Below, piece after piece: positions 36,431 through 48,976 of a DNA stretch of 64,000 nt. How positions within the stretch are numbered: the stretch's first letter is position 1; the number at the start of each line of letters is the position of its first letter. Source of the stretch: Leucocoprinus leucothites (taxonomy: Eukaryota; Basidiomycota; Agaricomycetes; Agaricales; Agaricaceae); assembly GCA_013368445.1 (NCBI GenBank), contig JAACJO010000035.1:186001-250000 (forward strand), in the 5' to 3' direction. A model generated the notes under the pieces. The model had not been told where the DNA came from and did no database searches. It saw only the letters and a program-made list of their open reading frames with translations. The position numbers and the translations under genes are program-made.

Positions 36431-37646
36431 ACGTTTGTGGAACTCCCGCCCTTTATATTAGTCGTATGGGCCTTGTACTTAAATTGCATGGTCTACCCAT
36501 CAGTGTTCAACGTTCAACGCTCTTCCCTTCTTCTCCCTCAATACAAAGTCGGCGTGCACGTTTGCTACGATGCAAGACCGACAGGTGGAGCTCCCTGGTA
36601 TTGTCTGCTATGCCCTGTCAGATGCCTCAAGAGCCGGTGATCACAAGATACAGCTCTTGAACAGCCCCGAGGCTCGTCAGCTTCCCGGACCCTAGGACTC
36701 GAGGGCATCTCACTAAATAAGAGAGACTGGACTTACCCCAGAATTGGCTGCCCTCCCGAGATTGACAACTCTTTATCCCTCTCGTGCAACTTTCAATTGG
36801 AGCGATCTTGACCAAGATCAGAGTTTGACGGAACAGCTCACAGTGCTGGACTAAACCTCTGGCCCATACACATTACCTGCAACATCTGAAGCTGTTTCGC
36901 CTAGCCTCAATGCGGCTAGATGTTTAAATTCATTACGAACTTTCGGCCGACCGCGATGTAGACACCGGAGACGTTGGAACTCTGCCGGAGTCATGAGTAT
37001 TCTCCGGCATGCTTGACATGAGCCCCGTGCTCGAAGGTCTGCGACTGTCACATCTCTCTTTTTGTGGAGGTAGCTTCTTTTTGATTAAGTAGCCTCTCGA
37101 CCCTTTTCAGCCAGAAAGTTAACTTCCAAATTAAGAGTCTTTCTTTATCTGTCTTCGTTGATATTATATATCGACAATCAAGCCATTCGACAAACACGAA
37201 CACAAAGAGAACAAAGGATAACACATACTTGAATATATATTTTACAATTTGACATATTATGCAGCCAACAAACAGAGCAAAGACATCCAGCAACTTAACA
37301 GACCGGCACGTTGTACGTGATACATCAATGATCGTTTGATTAAATGATATCAGTTTCTCTCTGCTACTGTTACTCTCCTTATGGAATTTGACCTTTCTGC
37401 TGGTGTCACAGCTCACTACCTCTCGCCACGAATGGAAAATGGATATAATCCGGTAGACCTCCGAACCAATCAGGATCCGGGTTTCTCATGGTAGCGTAAG
37501 GTTCTACGTGTTTCGAGTGGCCTTGGATCAATACATGTGGATGCACAGGCGCATGTTGGAGATGCCTGCGATAGGATATTTCTACCTTTCATAGACCCAA
37601 CGCTTCGCTCAGGACAAGTTTTTTCACTGCGTTGTACATCGCAACG
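36431..37646. repeat. Intergenic part of duplicated unit B
   Basis: Counterpart of 30890-32043 with many point differences and small indels. No supported gene. It holds the promoter of the F-box gene at 37647. Confidence 0.7.
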
Positions 37647-39334
37647 ATGGGGTCAAGCTTCAACGAGCTCCCTAGAGAGATCTTGGAGAGAATACTCGGA
37701 TACGTAAGTTATCTGTATTAGCTGTTCAACGAAATCGTAATTTTTCTTCTTCCACTCACGCTATAGTTCCCTCGCGGAAGAGATTCCGGGTTTTGCGACC
37801 TACGCTTAGTATCTAAGCGACTTGACATTATCGTCGCTGCCATCATATTCGCGAAGATTTCCTATTCGGCTTTTGGTCCTGATCCTCGTGATACAGAGGA
37901 TGTCCGTGTCAGGATGGCGTCTGTTCTTAAAAACACCAAAAGTCTCAAGTTCTTCACCAGCAGTTCCGAGCTATGGCGAGGCGATCCTGCTCCCTGGCCC
38001 GGGATTGTTGACGCATTCACTCAAAACATCGTGAATCTTACCGCCCTCGAGTATGTCCATGATGGGTTTTTACTTTGCCACCAGGCTTTTGCGAAGGGGT
38101 TGACAGTTTCTAATCTTAGGTGGTCTCACATATTGGATGATGAATACGGTCCAAGGGGCATTGAAAAGGTTAGCCGCTCACTCGGCTCGTTGCCAAACCT
38201 TCAGGAACTCTCTCTGCGCTTGCGTTCTTCTGTGAGTGTGGAGCTACAAGTTATGCGGGGGAAACAACCATATATTAGCTTTGAGCTCCCACTTGAATCT
38301 ATCTCTAACCTACGAAGTCTCGCGATTGAGTGGAACATAGACCAGCGACCGCCCCCAAATGTCCTCGCGCAGATCTCAGGAGTAGTGGCACGAAGTCCTG
38401 GCCTTGAAGATCTCAAATTCGTTATCCCGTACGCGTACCATCTAGGGAAGCACTACGGGTCTCAGGTGACATTGGGCGAGATTTTTGATGCGACTTCGTC
38501 CCTGCCGACCGCCATGAAGCTCAGGGCTCTCGAGACGCGTGCCGTGGTTGTCGATGGGAACACATTTCGTAGGCACCTGCGGCATTTTCGACACCTGAGC
38601 GCATTACGAATCCGGCATGACCCTAACCCTTCAGCTGGACAGAACATAGGAGAAGTTTTTCAGGCGCTCGGATCAGAACGTATTGAGCTCCAGAATGTCC
38701 ACATCGACGTTATCCACCACCCCAGCGTTTTTGAATACCTGTCATCATATTCGGGTATTCATCAACTCTCTTTGAAGCCGGGTCACCCTCTAGACGACTC
38801 TCCCGCACTTATCAGACGGTTCTTCGAGTCAGTGCTTCCTGTGCAATCGCAATGCCTGACATCGCTGCGGATCGGGGGGAATTTGCGCACACAGTGGTCG
38901 AGAATTAACACGGAGGAATTCTTCGCAGCGGTGGCTGAGTGTAAATCACTGAGGTATATTTGTTCCTGGATTTGGATGACATATGCCGAAGCTGAGTCCC
39001 GAAACTCATCTGTCGTGGTAAGAGGAATAATTCATAGAGTAAACATGCACGAGCTTATCAGTCCTACCATTAGGATCCCTGGCTGGAAGTTGTGATAAGG
39101 CTTCCGAATTTACAGAGGTTTAGTTGCCCTCCGGTGGTCCTCAAGAAGAGAAGCTTTGCAGGTGATGAAGTCACGGAAGAGCGGCCACCGGGTGAACCTG
39201 ATCCTGATCCTGCTGTGCGATATTTTTTGAGCAGAGCTGTATTTGACTTCAAGTGGGGAAAGCAGGTACGATGCCAGATTGATACAAATTATAGAGAGAG
39301 ATCGGGAGTCTGGAAAATGGCAAATCAAGGATAA
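37647..39334 (+). CDS. F-box/LRR-like protein, unit B copy, intact, 508 aa
   Basis: Exons 37647..37703, 37767..39017, 39116..39334 (1527 nt, 509 codons). The N-terminal F-box NELPREILERILGYFP, LRLVSKRLDIIVAAIIFAKI is complete. The LRR-like body runs through LPNLQELSLRLRS, LRSLAIEWNIDQRP, GLEDLKFVIPYAY, HLSALRIRHDPNP, LTSLRIGGNLRTQW. If the last intron is retained, the frame stops at 39095 and gives 461 aa. I preferred the acceptor TTTACAG at 39115 because it is conserved, in phase, in the unit A copy. The role in SCF ligases is inferred from the F-box alone. Confidence 0.8.
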
Positions 39335-39458
39335 CATAGATCGTCACTTACCTTGTTCAATAGTTATGGGGATAGGAATTCAGGAGTCCGGATGGGAAGA
39401 GGAGGCACATTCTCAAACTCTCGCGGTGTATTGCATATTGGCTGTTCATGACTGCTTA

Positions 39459-40866
39459 CTATCGACCATTGATCGGTACATATTGAATAGATAAAGCAGT
39501 AAAATCAATATTCCGATCCTTGATCCTTCGAAATTGGTCATGGATTGAGTCTTGATTGATGTCCCGCTGGTCGCACAAATGCAACCCAGACATCACGTCT
39601 TCTGAATCCCACACACCGAGACTCAATATGATTCTACACTCCTGTAGTCTCGGGAAGAATATTGGTTCACCGAATATGGTGTCCAGCATGTCCCACAGCT
39701 GGGATAGGCTTTTATAAAGAAGTCTTGGCAAGGCCGCACCTTGATTCCCGACTACCTGAAATACAATCCCGACTCGCAGCATGCTATCTCTCACTGGTAA
39801 ATTCTTTAAAAGTTGACAAGCCCAATCTAGCGAGAAGGCTTCCAGATGACTTGACGTCTCGCCGATGGCCGTCGTCAACGTCAAATTCAGGACTTGAACC
39901 TCACGCAGCTCTGAAAGGTCAGTCTTCTCGAGAGGAAGCCCAGCTTGTGCATCTACCAAACTTGTCAGGGCATTAACACTTGAAGTCGCCAGAAAACGCA
40001 CCCCAAGGTCGACAGACTCCAATGGCAAGTTCTCTGACTGAACCCCCAAAAATCTTCAAAAATTGCCCCACAATCGAAGAAGCAGCACGTGTCCCGGTCT
40101 TCGTATCGACGTAATCAAGTTCCAGGTTGCGAAGCCTATCAGGTAAAATGCAGCTTGTGTTTCGAAGATGAAAATGAAGGAACCGAGAGATAAGGGCTGT
40201 CCCTTTCAGTCTCAGGGAGTGAAAAGGGATGATGGAGTGTTGGGGAGCTTTCAAGTTTTCCAATCCTTGTTTCAAAGCTGAAAATCCATGTTGGTCATCG
40301 TGGAAGAGAGGATAGAGCACCGTCGTATCTTCAAGGTCGAGTACGTGAACATTCCGGCAATATGGGAGGAGAAGAAGTGGGAAACCCGACCATTCAACCG
40401 CCGAGAACTTGACCGTCAGCATCCGCAGGCTCTCCTTGCCCAGAAGCTGAACTAGCTGCTTTGTAGACTCGGGTGTAGCTCGGTCCCAGCCGGACCCCGC
40501 ATCAGTAACCTCGAGATTCTTCAGGTTTGGCAATTTGTTCAGAGTAGAGAGGACTTCGGTGTCAACGAAAGCCGTGATGATACGCCGAATTTTGACGAAT
40601 ATAACAAAGGACAGGAGGCGCTCCTTCGTGGCAGAGGTCGGTTGGGAAGCCAAATTGTTGAACCTGTTCCCCAAAACGATGCTCGAGAAGAATTTAGGTC
40701 TGAAGGCAATTCGCCAGATATGGCTGACCACTGGCGCGCTTCTCCAAGTCTCTTTGTCCCTGACATTGGACGCAATCTCTCCGATGACATCAAGAGGGAG
40801 AGAAGGACAAGGTTTGGTTAGTAGACCTTGATGTTCGTTTGCCTTTACAAAGTGGGGACTAGTCAT
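39459..40866 (-). pseudogene. F-box-like/LRR gene, unit B copy, frameshifted
   Basis: The first frame (40866 to 39973) gives the same F-box-like start and repeats as the unit A gene (LPLDVIGEIASNVRDKETW). Near 39990-39996 unit B has an extra A compared with unit A (GCCAGAAAACGC against GCCATAAACGC), which throws the frame to a stop at 39973. The following frame continues the family sequence (LATSSVNALTSLVDAQAGLP to YVPINGR) until 39459. Either the gene is dead or it makes a 297-aa truncated protein. Confidence 0.85.
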
Positions 40867-42242
40867 GGACCGGGTAGATGGGAAGAGGGATTAACAAAAG
40901 AGTGAGTAGATGGCGCGGGTGTGCACTAGTTGCTGGTGCCAGCAAAAATGGTACTAGTCTGAGGTTCTCACGGCGTGTCCTTTAAGTCGTCCTCGTCCCT
41001 CGGGTCCGTAGACGACCCTGAAAAGGAATGCAATCTAAATTCCAAGTCCGCAAAACTTGGGATAACAACACCCTGACCTTGAACCCGATGTTTCTGCGGT
41101 TGCGTCAGCTATCTCTTCCATATGAGCAAGGGAGGCAACTTGAAAACCGAATGGCGTCCTGGGGCATTACGAGATGTCTGAAACAGTCGTGGAGTCATTT
41201 ATACACCTATTGAGGGTCAGACAATCAATCTCGTTCCTCTGCATGGGGGATGCTGTGGTGCAGACGTAAAGATGTTGATCGCATTAACCACATACTTGTA
41301 GGATTCAGCATGAAATATCTACATGTCCAAGGATTCTCTTGGGAAGCTCGACTAAGTTCATGCCCATGAAGTCACGATGCTGAGCAATGTTTGGTCGAGT
41401 CGTTGAGTGCTGGGCTTCATGTTCAGTAAGAAATTTATATTGTGGACATCAATGGCGTACCAGAATATTATGCACATCAAAGCTATTACTGGTGCTCCGC
41501 GAGCCGCAACTTCTGGATACCCAGACAAGAGACGGCTCAGGAGGATTCTCAGAGACGAGGACTAAGTGAAGTGTTACTATCGTTTTGACATACAGGAGCA
41601 AGTTTTGTGCATAGCTTGATCTTCTTCCAGGTTCAATAGCCCCGAGGCTAGAAGCCATTTGGTGGCGTTCTAGAGCCAGATCCTAAGACTTTTAATATCT
41701 CGGGCAGAATTTGCTTGTTTGTGATGTCTCCCTCAATGAGAGTGAGTTGCCGAGACTTGTTGGATAGAACAAACCAGAATCATCGTGGTGCGGGGATGAT
41801 CTGTAAATCGTTGATACACCAATCGAACGGCCTTCAATGCCAAGTGTGATAATCCGACACATCCGGAAGCAGTCGAGTACCTTCATGGTAGTTCTGTGAT
41901 CACTGTCCAGAGGCGGTCAGAGCAGCAGTGATGGATAGTAAGTTGCCAAGCAATCTTGCCATAGTGTGTAGCACCGTCAGCATATGAATGGGCTTTCGCG
42001 ATCAGCCTATTACCCCGACACGAACAGACTCGGATGGCATTACAAGGACCTATTTTCATCTAGTGGAGACACCGGGGTAATTTTGTGCTGTATTCCAGTC
42101 TTGAGTGCTGGCTCGAGATGTTGAGAATACTGTGTTAGACGCTGGGATGGAGGGTTGCCGTTCAAGTCGATGTCACGTGACAACTGGTGTGGTCCTCAGG
42201 CGTTGCATTCATAAGGAGCTGTCGGTGGTCTATGTTCCTGCA
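40867..42242. other. Interval between duplicated block and ZIP gene
   Basis: The first ~120 bp parallel unit A's flank. After about 41030 nothing is recognised; short frames on both strands look random. The ZIP frame is open upstream to 42105, but I do not use it. Confidence 0.45.
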
Positions 42243-44386
42243 ATGGCTATTGTGCTCCTCGATGGTCTCCAGGTCGTTGGCCACAATGTCCAGCCAACGG
42301 AACCTCGCTACCAGGTTATGACTATCATCCTGGTCATTTCTCTTTTCGGTGGGCAGTTATCATCCAATCCCTGAACATACATTATCTCAACCTTTTCGTC
42401 ATTGGCTCCAGCCGTCTCTTTCCCTGGCTTATCCAAAACTATCCCTTTTCTCAAGATTCCTCACATTGTGTTCTTCATAGGCAAGCATTTTGGCACAGGT
42501 GAGCTGTCAATCGATCATTCCCTGGAATCTTGCCTCAATGAAGTCCCGCACAATCTGACTTACGGTTTCAGGAGTTATCCTTGCCACTGCGTTCATACAT
42601 CTCCTTCAGGACTCTTTCGAAGCTTTACAGAAGCCTCAAGTCAAGGAATACTTCAATCATGTCGGAAAATACACTGGTCTCATTATGTATGCCAGTCATT
42701 TCCTCTTGTTGCGATCCAGCTCACCATCGACAGCCTTGCATCGTTGCTGTCAATATTTCTCGTCGAATGTGAGTGTATAGCTTTATCCTCTTTCCATTTA
42801 AACTTACCTGTCGTGGTAGATCTATCTACATCTTACGTCGAACACCTTCATGCCGAGCCGTCCCAGCCTCCTACCCCCGTTTCCTCTCAATCCCCTTCTC
42901 CCCAACGGTCAAGACGGTCTAGCCTCAAAAGCTCTCCTACGCCTGCTGAAGCTATTCTTGCGATCCCTCAAACTCCTCAATTCCTCGATTCCGGTTCCCA
43001 GCAACTACCTGTCCTTCCCGCGCAATCCTCGAGAACAGACGAGACAACACCGCTATTGCGACCACCTCCCACGCAATCCACTCCTCATCTTAACCCGCCA
43101 CCTGCACATGGGAATCACCATGCACACCGCACTCTTCTGCCTGCAATTGTCACGCAGGATGCTGCAGGCGTGGTCCCCATCGGGGTGCTCACAAACTCAC
43201 CCCGGATCATAAAGATGCGTGGATGTGCATGCCTTGTGGATCATGCTTGCGTTTGCCCTGCTTCGGCATTCAATACGCACCCTCATACACCCCTAATCAA
43301 GGACACGACGTCACGAGAGCCCTCAAGATCAAGGCAGGCGATTGTAGCTAATATAGTGGAACCCCTTCCTCCCCTCACCGAAGTGGAAAGGGTAAGGCCG
43401 AGGAGCTCCGGAGAAGCTGACGACGAACAGGAGGCTAAACCCGCAATTGGAAGGAGGCGGCAGGTGGTTGGGCTGCTCGTGTTACAGTTAGGAATCATGA
43501 TCCATTCTATCGTGATCGGATTGACGTTGGCAATCACAACTGGTGCCGATTTCAGTGAGTCTCTTACCTATCTCATATTCTCAGCGCTGAGCGAACTAAT
43601 AACCTCAACAGCATCATTGACAACTGCTGTCGTGTTTCACCAGCTCTTTGAAGGGCTGTCGCTCGGTATTCGAATTGCTGCACTTCCTCCACTCCCTTCG
43701 AGCAAAGACGACGAAATATTACTCGAAGCAGAGGATTCTAACAAACCTGGGGCACACAGGAGCCGTAGGGTGTTCAGGAGGATATTGATGAAGATTGGTG
43801 GAGAACGTGGCGAAAGATGGCTGAAATGTTCGCTGGCTCTTCTATTTGCCATCACCACTCCCGTTGGAATAGGCTTGGGAATGATTGCATTCGAAGTTCG
43901 AAAGCAAAAGGAAGGAATCGAGCTGGGTAAGTCGCCTGCCTCCCTCACGAGCCAAAGATGACGATCTAATATCGTTCTCGGTAAATAGCTCGAATGTATC
44001 TCATACAAGGGCTCATGTCGGCGATCTCGGCTGGAATGCTGATATACGTCTCCACTGTGGAGATGATTGCTGGAGATTTTGTATTCGGTGACGTGGAGGG
44101 ACACAGTCACCACGGTCATTCACATGATCTTCCTTCTGCGGGAGACGAGGAACATGCTCTCCCAGACCAGGCGAAATCGCCAAGCTCTCGATCTGACGAC
44201 ACTGCGGCCGATTCGAATCAGGAACCGACAGAGCCAGAAAACGAGCCTCATGGCGTAGAGGCAGATGAGGATCACTACCACCACCATCACCACCACCATC
44301 ATGGTAAGATTGGCAAGAAAGTGCTTGCGGTGCTCAGCTTGTTGGCCGGTGTTGGCGGTATGGTTCTGGTCGGCTTGGGGGAGTAA
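42243..44386 (+). CDS. ZIP-family zinc/iron transporter, 596 aa
   Basis: Seven exons: 42243..42348, 42412..42498, 42572..42686, 42734..42768, 42820..43554, 43612..43926, 43989..44386. The sum of 1791 nt is exactly 597 codons. Hallmarks: HFGTGVILATAFIHLLQDSF (TM2), KYTGLIILASLLSIFLVEYLSTSYVEHL (TM3), LLVLQLGIMIHSIVIGLTLAI (TM4), TAVVFHQLFEGLSLGIRIA (TM5) with metal-binding His and Glu, and MYLIQGLMSAISAGMLIYVSTVEMI (TM7). A long Ser/Pro loop of about 200 residues splits TM3 from TM4 and contains CACLVDHACVCP, a possible metal-binding Cys/His stretch. A second loop between TM7 and TM8 holds HSHHGHSHD and a run of eight His. It is predicted to move Zn or Fe into the cytosol. Confidence 0.93.
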
Positions 44387-44443
44387 ATGCACTTTTGCTT
44401 CATTGTTCTGACTTTACGACCTGTCACGTATTCCTCATGGACC

Positions 44444-45099
44444 GATCTGTTTTCTGCATGTCATGTTTTGTTTTCGTTGTCTGTTGGCCGCATAATAATA
44501 TTTAGAGTAGGTTTGTACAATCGGCCAGCCCTGTAATATTGTGGTATATATATTCGAGTATCTCTTGACTTTTGTCCCTTTGTGCTCGTTTCCGTCGAAT
44601 GGCCCAACCAACGATGAGCACATGGTATCAGTACAGTCCCCAGATGAGGGAAGACCACAAATCCAGGAACTTGACTCAGAGTACACCTTTGAGTGCCAAC
44701 TCGAGCCTCGATCCTGATGACAGAGTGAGCGTCATTGTCAGGCAAAATATTCGTTGAATCGCCATATTCCGTGGTGGGTGAGCACAGTACTATTTATCCC
44801 CGAAAATGGACATATCACAATATCTTGATCGAACTACCAAAAAATCTGAAGAACTGTCGGACGATATTATTATTAGACGGTGATACAGAGTCAAGCAGAC
44901 AAAGTAGACAAACAGCGAGATGACAAGAAGGAGAAAAGAGGAGGAAGGAACGCGCCGACTTTGCGAGCCATGAATCTCAACGAACGAAATGGCGCACCAA
45001 GAGCATAGCTAGTTAGGTATGTATGAGCCTTTTTGAAATCCGCCGTCTATCGCAGTGGCTGTGTATTTTGTACCTCCCTAACCCCTGTCCCAGCCTCAC
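44444..45099. other. Gene-free part around the solo LTR
   Basis: Apart from the LTR fragment at 44482, only the start of the array repeat (from about 44930, GAAATGGCGCACCAAGAGCA at about 44987) is seen. Confidence 0.4.
44482..44631 (+). mobile_element. Solo LTR fragment with tRNA-iMet-type primer site
   Basis: 141 bp starting TGTTGGCCGC and ending GAGCACA, followed at once by TGGTATCAG (44623-44631). Same family as the stretch at 6796-6960. No second LTR was found downstream; the remainder (to about 44760) looks like a leftover of the element's 5' untranslated part. Confidence 0.6.
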
Positions 45100-45620
45100 T
45101 TCACTGAGTCCCTAGGGATAAGAGCATTTGGCGAGGGGTCAGACAACCCGTGTCGAGACATAATGACGATCCTCGTAGAGCCTGCCAGCTTAATCATCTT
45201 TTCGATCTCTTGACTCTTGTAGCTCCTTTTGTTCGTTCTCCCATCCTATACATTCCTTTGCAGGCATTATTGTGGAAGGATGCCGAGCGATTTATATTGT
45301 CGAATAGGGGGTTCGAGCTACGTATAGCCACGATCATTGGGCCAAGCAGTGGCCCGCCACGTCTTCTATTCCGGGGAGCCAGAGAAATTAACCCTTCTAT
45401 GGAACGCCGCTTTGATCGATTGCCACAAGGCTATGCTTGTTGGTCTTATAGACAGCTTGTCCTACCTCTGTCCGTTGAAAGGGCAACACTGATGGTCTAT
45501 AACCACTAGGAGGAAGTCAGTCAATTAGGATCGAGTATCGATTCGGAACTTCGCCTCTGAAATCGCTTCTCGCAGCCATGTTTGCCCACAATCAGGTTCA
45601 TGCGTTTTTTCTTTTGTTTT
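45100..45620 (+). pseudogene. Array remnant 1: 7TM-gene tail plus BTB-like tail
   Basis: 45122-45260 matches exon 3 of the intact 7TM gene (CATTTGGCGAGGGGTCAG, CAATCCTCGTAGAG-like, GCCAGCTTAATCATC). 45290-45560 matches 48060-48330 and 50265-50535 (ATGTCTTCTATTCC, AACCCTTCTATGGAA, GATCGATTGCCACAA). Neither piece is open as a gene. Confidence 0.6.
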
Positions 45621-46162
45621 AGCTTTAGTAGCAGGGACAGTAGAGGATGAAGCACCGAGCGGTGAATTATATAACAGAATTTATTGGAACTATATTAGGA
45701 CTGTTAGAATTGAGGCCTTGAGGAATGTGAGAATTGAAGTCAGAATCGACCGTCGATTCTAATAATAACTGATCCAATAATAGAATACCATGGCTCACCT
45801 GACAGGTTGTCGCCGACCATACCTGAGCCCAAGCCTACTTCACACAAGAGCAATATGGAGCTAACGAGTCGACAATTCTGCCCACAAAGGAGTTTCGATG
45901 AGTAGGCAGTTTGTGTTGAGTCTTACACCGTTCCAGTGGCCATGCACAGATTCGAACCCGAGCTCTCCCATAAAAGTTAAATCAGTCGTTGACATTACTG
46001 GTGAAGAAGGTGAGGACTGTGACAACAATTGATCACAACAATCGATATATTGAACAGCAAGTGTGATATACTCACCTTAGCTACGAAGCTGAGCTACAAA
46101 ATTAAGCATAAATACTATGCGAACGTGCACCTTCGGACATTTCTACCCCCATCCCGAACCGT

Positions 46163-47218
46163 ATGTCTGAACCCGCGCCCCCAAATAATAGTCCGTCTCC
46201 ATGCCCAATCTCCACACGGGGTATGAAGACAAGTTTGATTATTGGGTCAATTATCTCCAGCATCTGCTATGGAATCGTGGTATTCCTCGGATTACTCTGC
46301 TTCAATGCGCTGCGTCGTCAAACGGGGAGGCAAAGCCCACGTGTGCGAATTGGACTAATGTGCTGGGTCTTGGTTACGGCTATCGTTGGGACCACAGCCC
46401 AGGCATGGGACATCGCAGCTGTGATTACAGCTTTTCTTAATGGCTGTAGCCTGAGAGGCTTTAGCTTCCTGGAGCCCCCTTTCCTCCCCGGACTCTATTG
46501 CACTTGGCTGGTCATGCATTCCATAACAGATGGACTCCTTGTTTGTACAATTGTTGAACTATGCATACAAACAGTGACTGATCCATACCGATTGCAGGTG
46601 TGGCGCTGCTATGCAATTGCTGCTGGTCTTAAAAGGAGGTGGCTCTTGGCATGGCTAGTGCCCCTCACAGTATACATTGGAGTGATAGGTAAATGGTCCC
46701 TCTCGGTGACCCGCAGAAAACTGAAACTATAATTGAAGCCCTAGACATTGTGGGGCTCTCCAAGTCCAGCTCCCACCTTTCCCCTACTTTGGCCGATATC
46801 TTTCTCATAACTATCGTCGGGATCTCGCTTTTCTTGAACATAATAATCAGCTCAAGTCTTATCCTGCTCCTCCTCCACTGTAATAACATAGTAACAAGAG
46901 CATTGGGCAAGGGGTCAGGAAAAGTGTATCTCAATTTGACGACAATCCTCGTAGAGTCTGCCAGCTTAATCGTCCTTTCCGACGCGTTGTGTCTTGCGGC
47001 CCTTGTGCTTCACTCTCCCACTCGATTTATTGCGTTGCAAATGTGGGTTCAGATTCAGGTGGGGCAGTTCAGTGGTTCGCTCGGCAAAGTAAGAAAGCTA
47101 AATATCTAACTAGGCAATTGCAGCCTTGGTGATTATCTACCACGTTTCTCGGGGCGTTGATTATTTCAGTAACAAGGATGATGTCACTCAGGCTGACACC
47201 CTCGGACAAACTCATTAA
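46163..47218 (+). CDS. Basidiomycete seven-TM protein, array copy A, 297 aa
   Basis: Four exons: 46163..46540, 46598..46688, 46739..47058, 47114..47218. The sum of 894 nt is exactly 298 codons. TM-rich: LIIGSIISSICYGIVVFLGLLCF, MCWVLVTAIVGTTAQAWDI, GLYCTWLVMHSITDGLLV, then WRCYAIAAGLKRRWLLAWLVPLTVY, LFLNIIISSSLILLLLH, the basic loop TRALGKGSGKVYLN, VESASLIVLSDALCL and AIAALVIIYHVSRG. The WRCY..., GK(G) loop and final helix match the expanded basidiomycete 7TM family of unknown function. Its closest relative is copy B at 51138. Confidence 0.85.
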
Positions 47219-47499
47219 AAAAAGTCCATCCTCCATGGGAAGCCAGAAGGGATATAGGTGTGCTAGTGTCGTTAGCAATTGGTTCTAAGGCTGGAAGCCA
47301 GTGGAACCAAACCAGCCAGGAGCAGAGTCGAGGCTAGCTATTTAGCGTATTGATTTACAATGATTTATATTGATTACACACAAATAAGGGGTCCAGTCAG
47401 TTTGTCGAGGGAAAGCCAAAAGGGGGATATGAGATTTGCCATACTCCCCTACATATGCGCGTGAGGAACTTCGAGAGTTATGTCATTGACTTGGTTTTC

Positions 47500-48420
47500 A
47501 TGAGTGTGGTCTAGGTTCACCAGTCCAAACGAATCTCACTGTGCGTGGTCACCGATCTCTGAATCACTACGCAGCCCACACATACATCATTAAGTGCATC
47601 ATTTCGCAGAGTATCACCGCCAACAATAAGTTATAGACCGTGAAACCAGGTATCCTCGAAAATCCATCATGTCCATTCTCTCAGAAATCGAAGAGGTCAA
47701 GCCCCAGTTCCACCCCTCCTGACGATGGAGATGCTGATACCGTTCTTTCCTCCAATGACTACATGTTGTTTTGTCTTCCCTGCGTGACAATACAAAAATC
47801 CTATAATGCTTTACAATATCTCTTGATCTTCTCCTGCAGGAAAAGATCTGGAGACAGCTGATTACAAGACCCCATTCCCGACAGTACCACTCAAACGCAT
47901 TTCATCTCTGATTAGCGAGTTACCACCTCCCATCAAGGAGCTGTTATCCTTAGAAATTGAAATTACGGTAGGCGTGATGGGATATCCTGACACTGCAGAC
48001 GTCGAGGAAGATTAAGAGTGTTGCAGAGGAGTTACTGAAATATTTACATTTTTAAACAGGGGCTCGAGCTATGTCAAGTGCGCCATGTCTTCTATTCCAT
48101 CATGAAGCCATCGGAATTAGTGACCCTTCTATGGAATCATACCCCGATCGATTGCCACAAAGTTATGCTTGTGGGTCTCACGCTCATAGACAGCTTGCTC
48201 TATCTCCGTTTGTTGAGAGGGCAACAACAATGATCTATGTCTGTTAGTGGGAGCCAGTTGTTAGGATAGAGAGTTGTCGGTTCTGAGCCTCGATTCTGAG
48301 CCTCGATTCTGAAGTCATTTTGCTCACAGCCACGCCTGCCCACAATTGGGTTGATGCGGCATCTTTGCTTTTCGTTTGGCGTTAGTAACAGGGGCAGGGG
48401 AGGATAAAGTACCGAGCGAT
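47500..48420 (+). pseudogene. Array remnant 2: degraded BTB/POZ-like gene
   Basis: Pieces in shifting frames: SSTPPDDGDADTVLSSND near 47700, then SGKDLETADYKTPFPTVPLK near 47842-47900, LPPPIKELLSLE near 47928, and the tail tract 48060-48330 shared with 45290 and 50265. The order (a short strand-rich start, a helix with P-P-I-K-E-L-L, a C-terminal L-A-x-A-R-E-like end) recalls fungal BTB-domain proteins, but no motif is decisive. Many stops; no intact product. Confidence 0.4.
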
Positions 48421-48976
48421 GAATTATGACTTAGTGAATAATTAAGTTGTTTAAAATAAATTATTGGAAATATGTCAGGACAGTCAGCTCGGATAGCGCG
48501 TAGTCAATTTAGCCAGAAATTCTTTTTAGTGTAGATAAACAGACACTTACCTGAAACCGTAAACCTCATATTTCCTTGTTAGTGCTATCCCCTCACTCCT
48601 TATGGAATGACCCGCCGTGTTCTTAACGTTTGTCTGCACTCTCATTACAAGGATTATATGGCCACGCAAGTACGCTCGTAAAGAGTGCAATAAGCAGAGC
48701 CCTGTCAATCACAGGATCAGCAGGCGAGATCGTCGGAGTGAGCGAGGAGACGATCAGGGAACTGATGACAACTACTCGAGGACCTACGTGAGAGGTAGAT
48801 TAAAATAGGGCTCGAAGGGTATTCTCAACCTCCCCTCCTCTACTCCTCCATCGTCAACCTCTCAACGTAGCTCCTGATGCTCCCGCATCCTCATTATTTG
48901 CTGTCTGCCTTGATGGCTCCAGGCTCACGCTGCACCCATGAATAGACGTTCAAAGGACAATATATTCCGGAACGAA
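48421..48976. other. Spacer in the 7TM array
   Basis: No supported gene. Nothing recognised except A/T-rich text. Confidence 0.4.

Noticed and set aside
42402..42771. Open start of a long plus frame ahead of the ZIP loop
   Set aside because: The first part reads through introns; the spliced ZIP frame gives the family motifs instead.
45930..45970. T-arm-like GATTCGAACCC, possible tRNA
   Set aside because: No matching acceptor stem or anticodon arm on either strand, and the parallel repeat copy at about 50920 has lost the motif.
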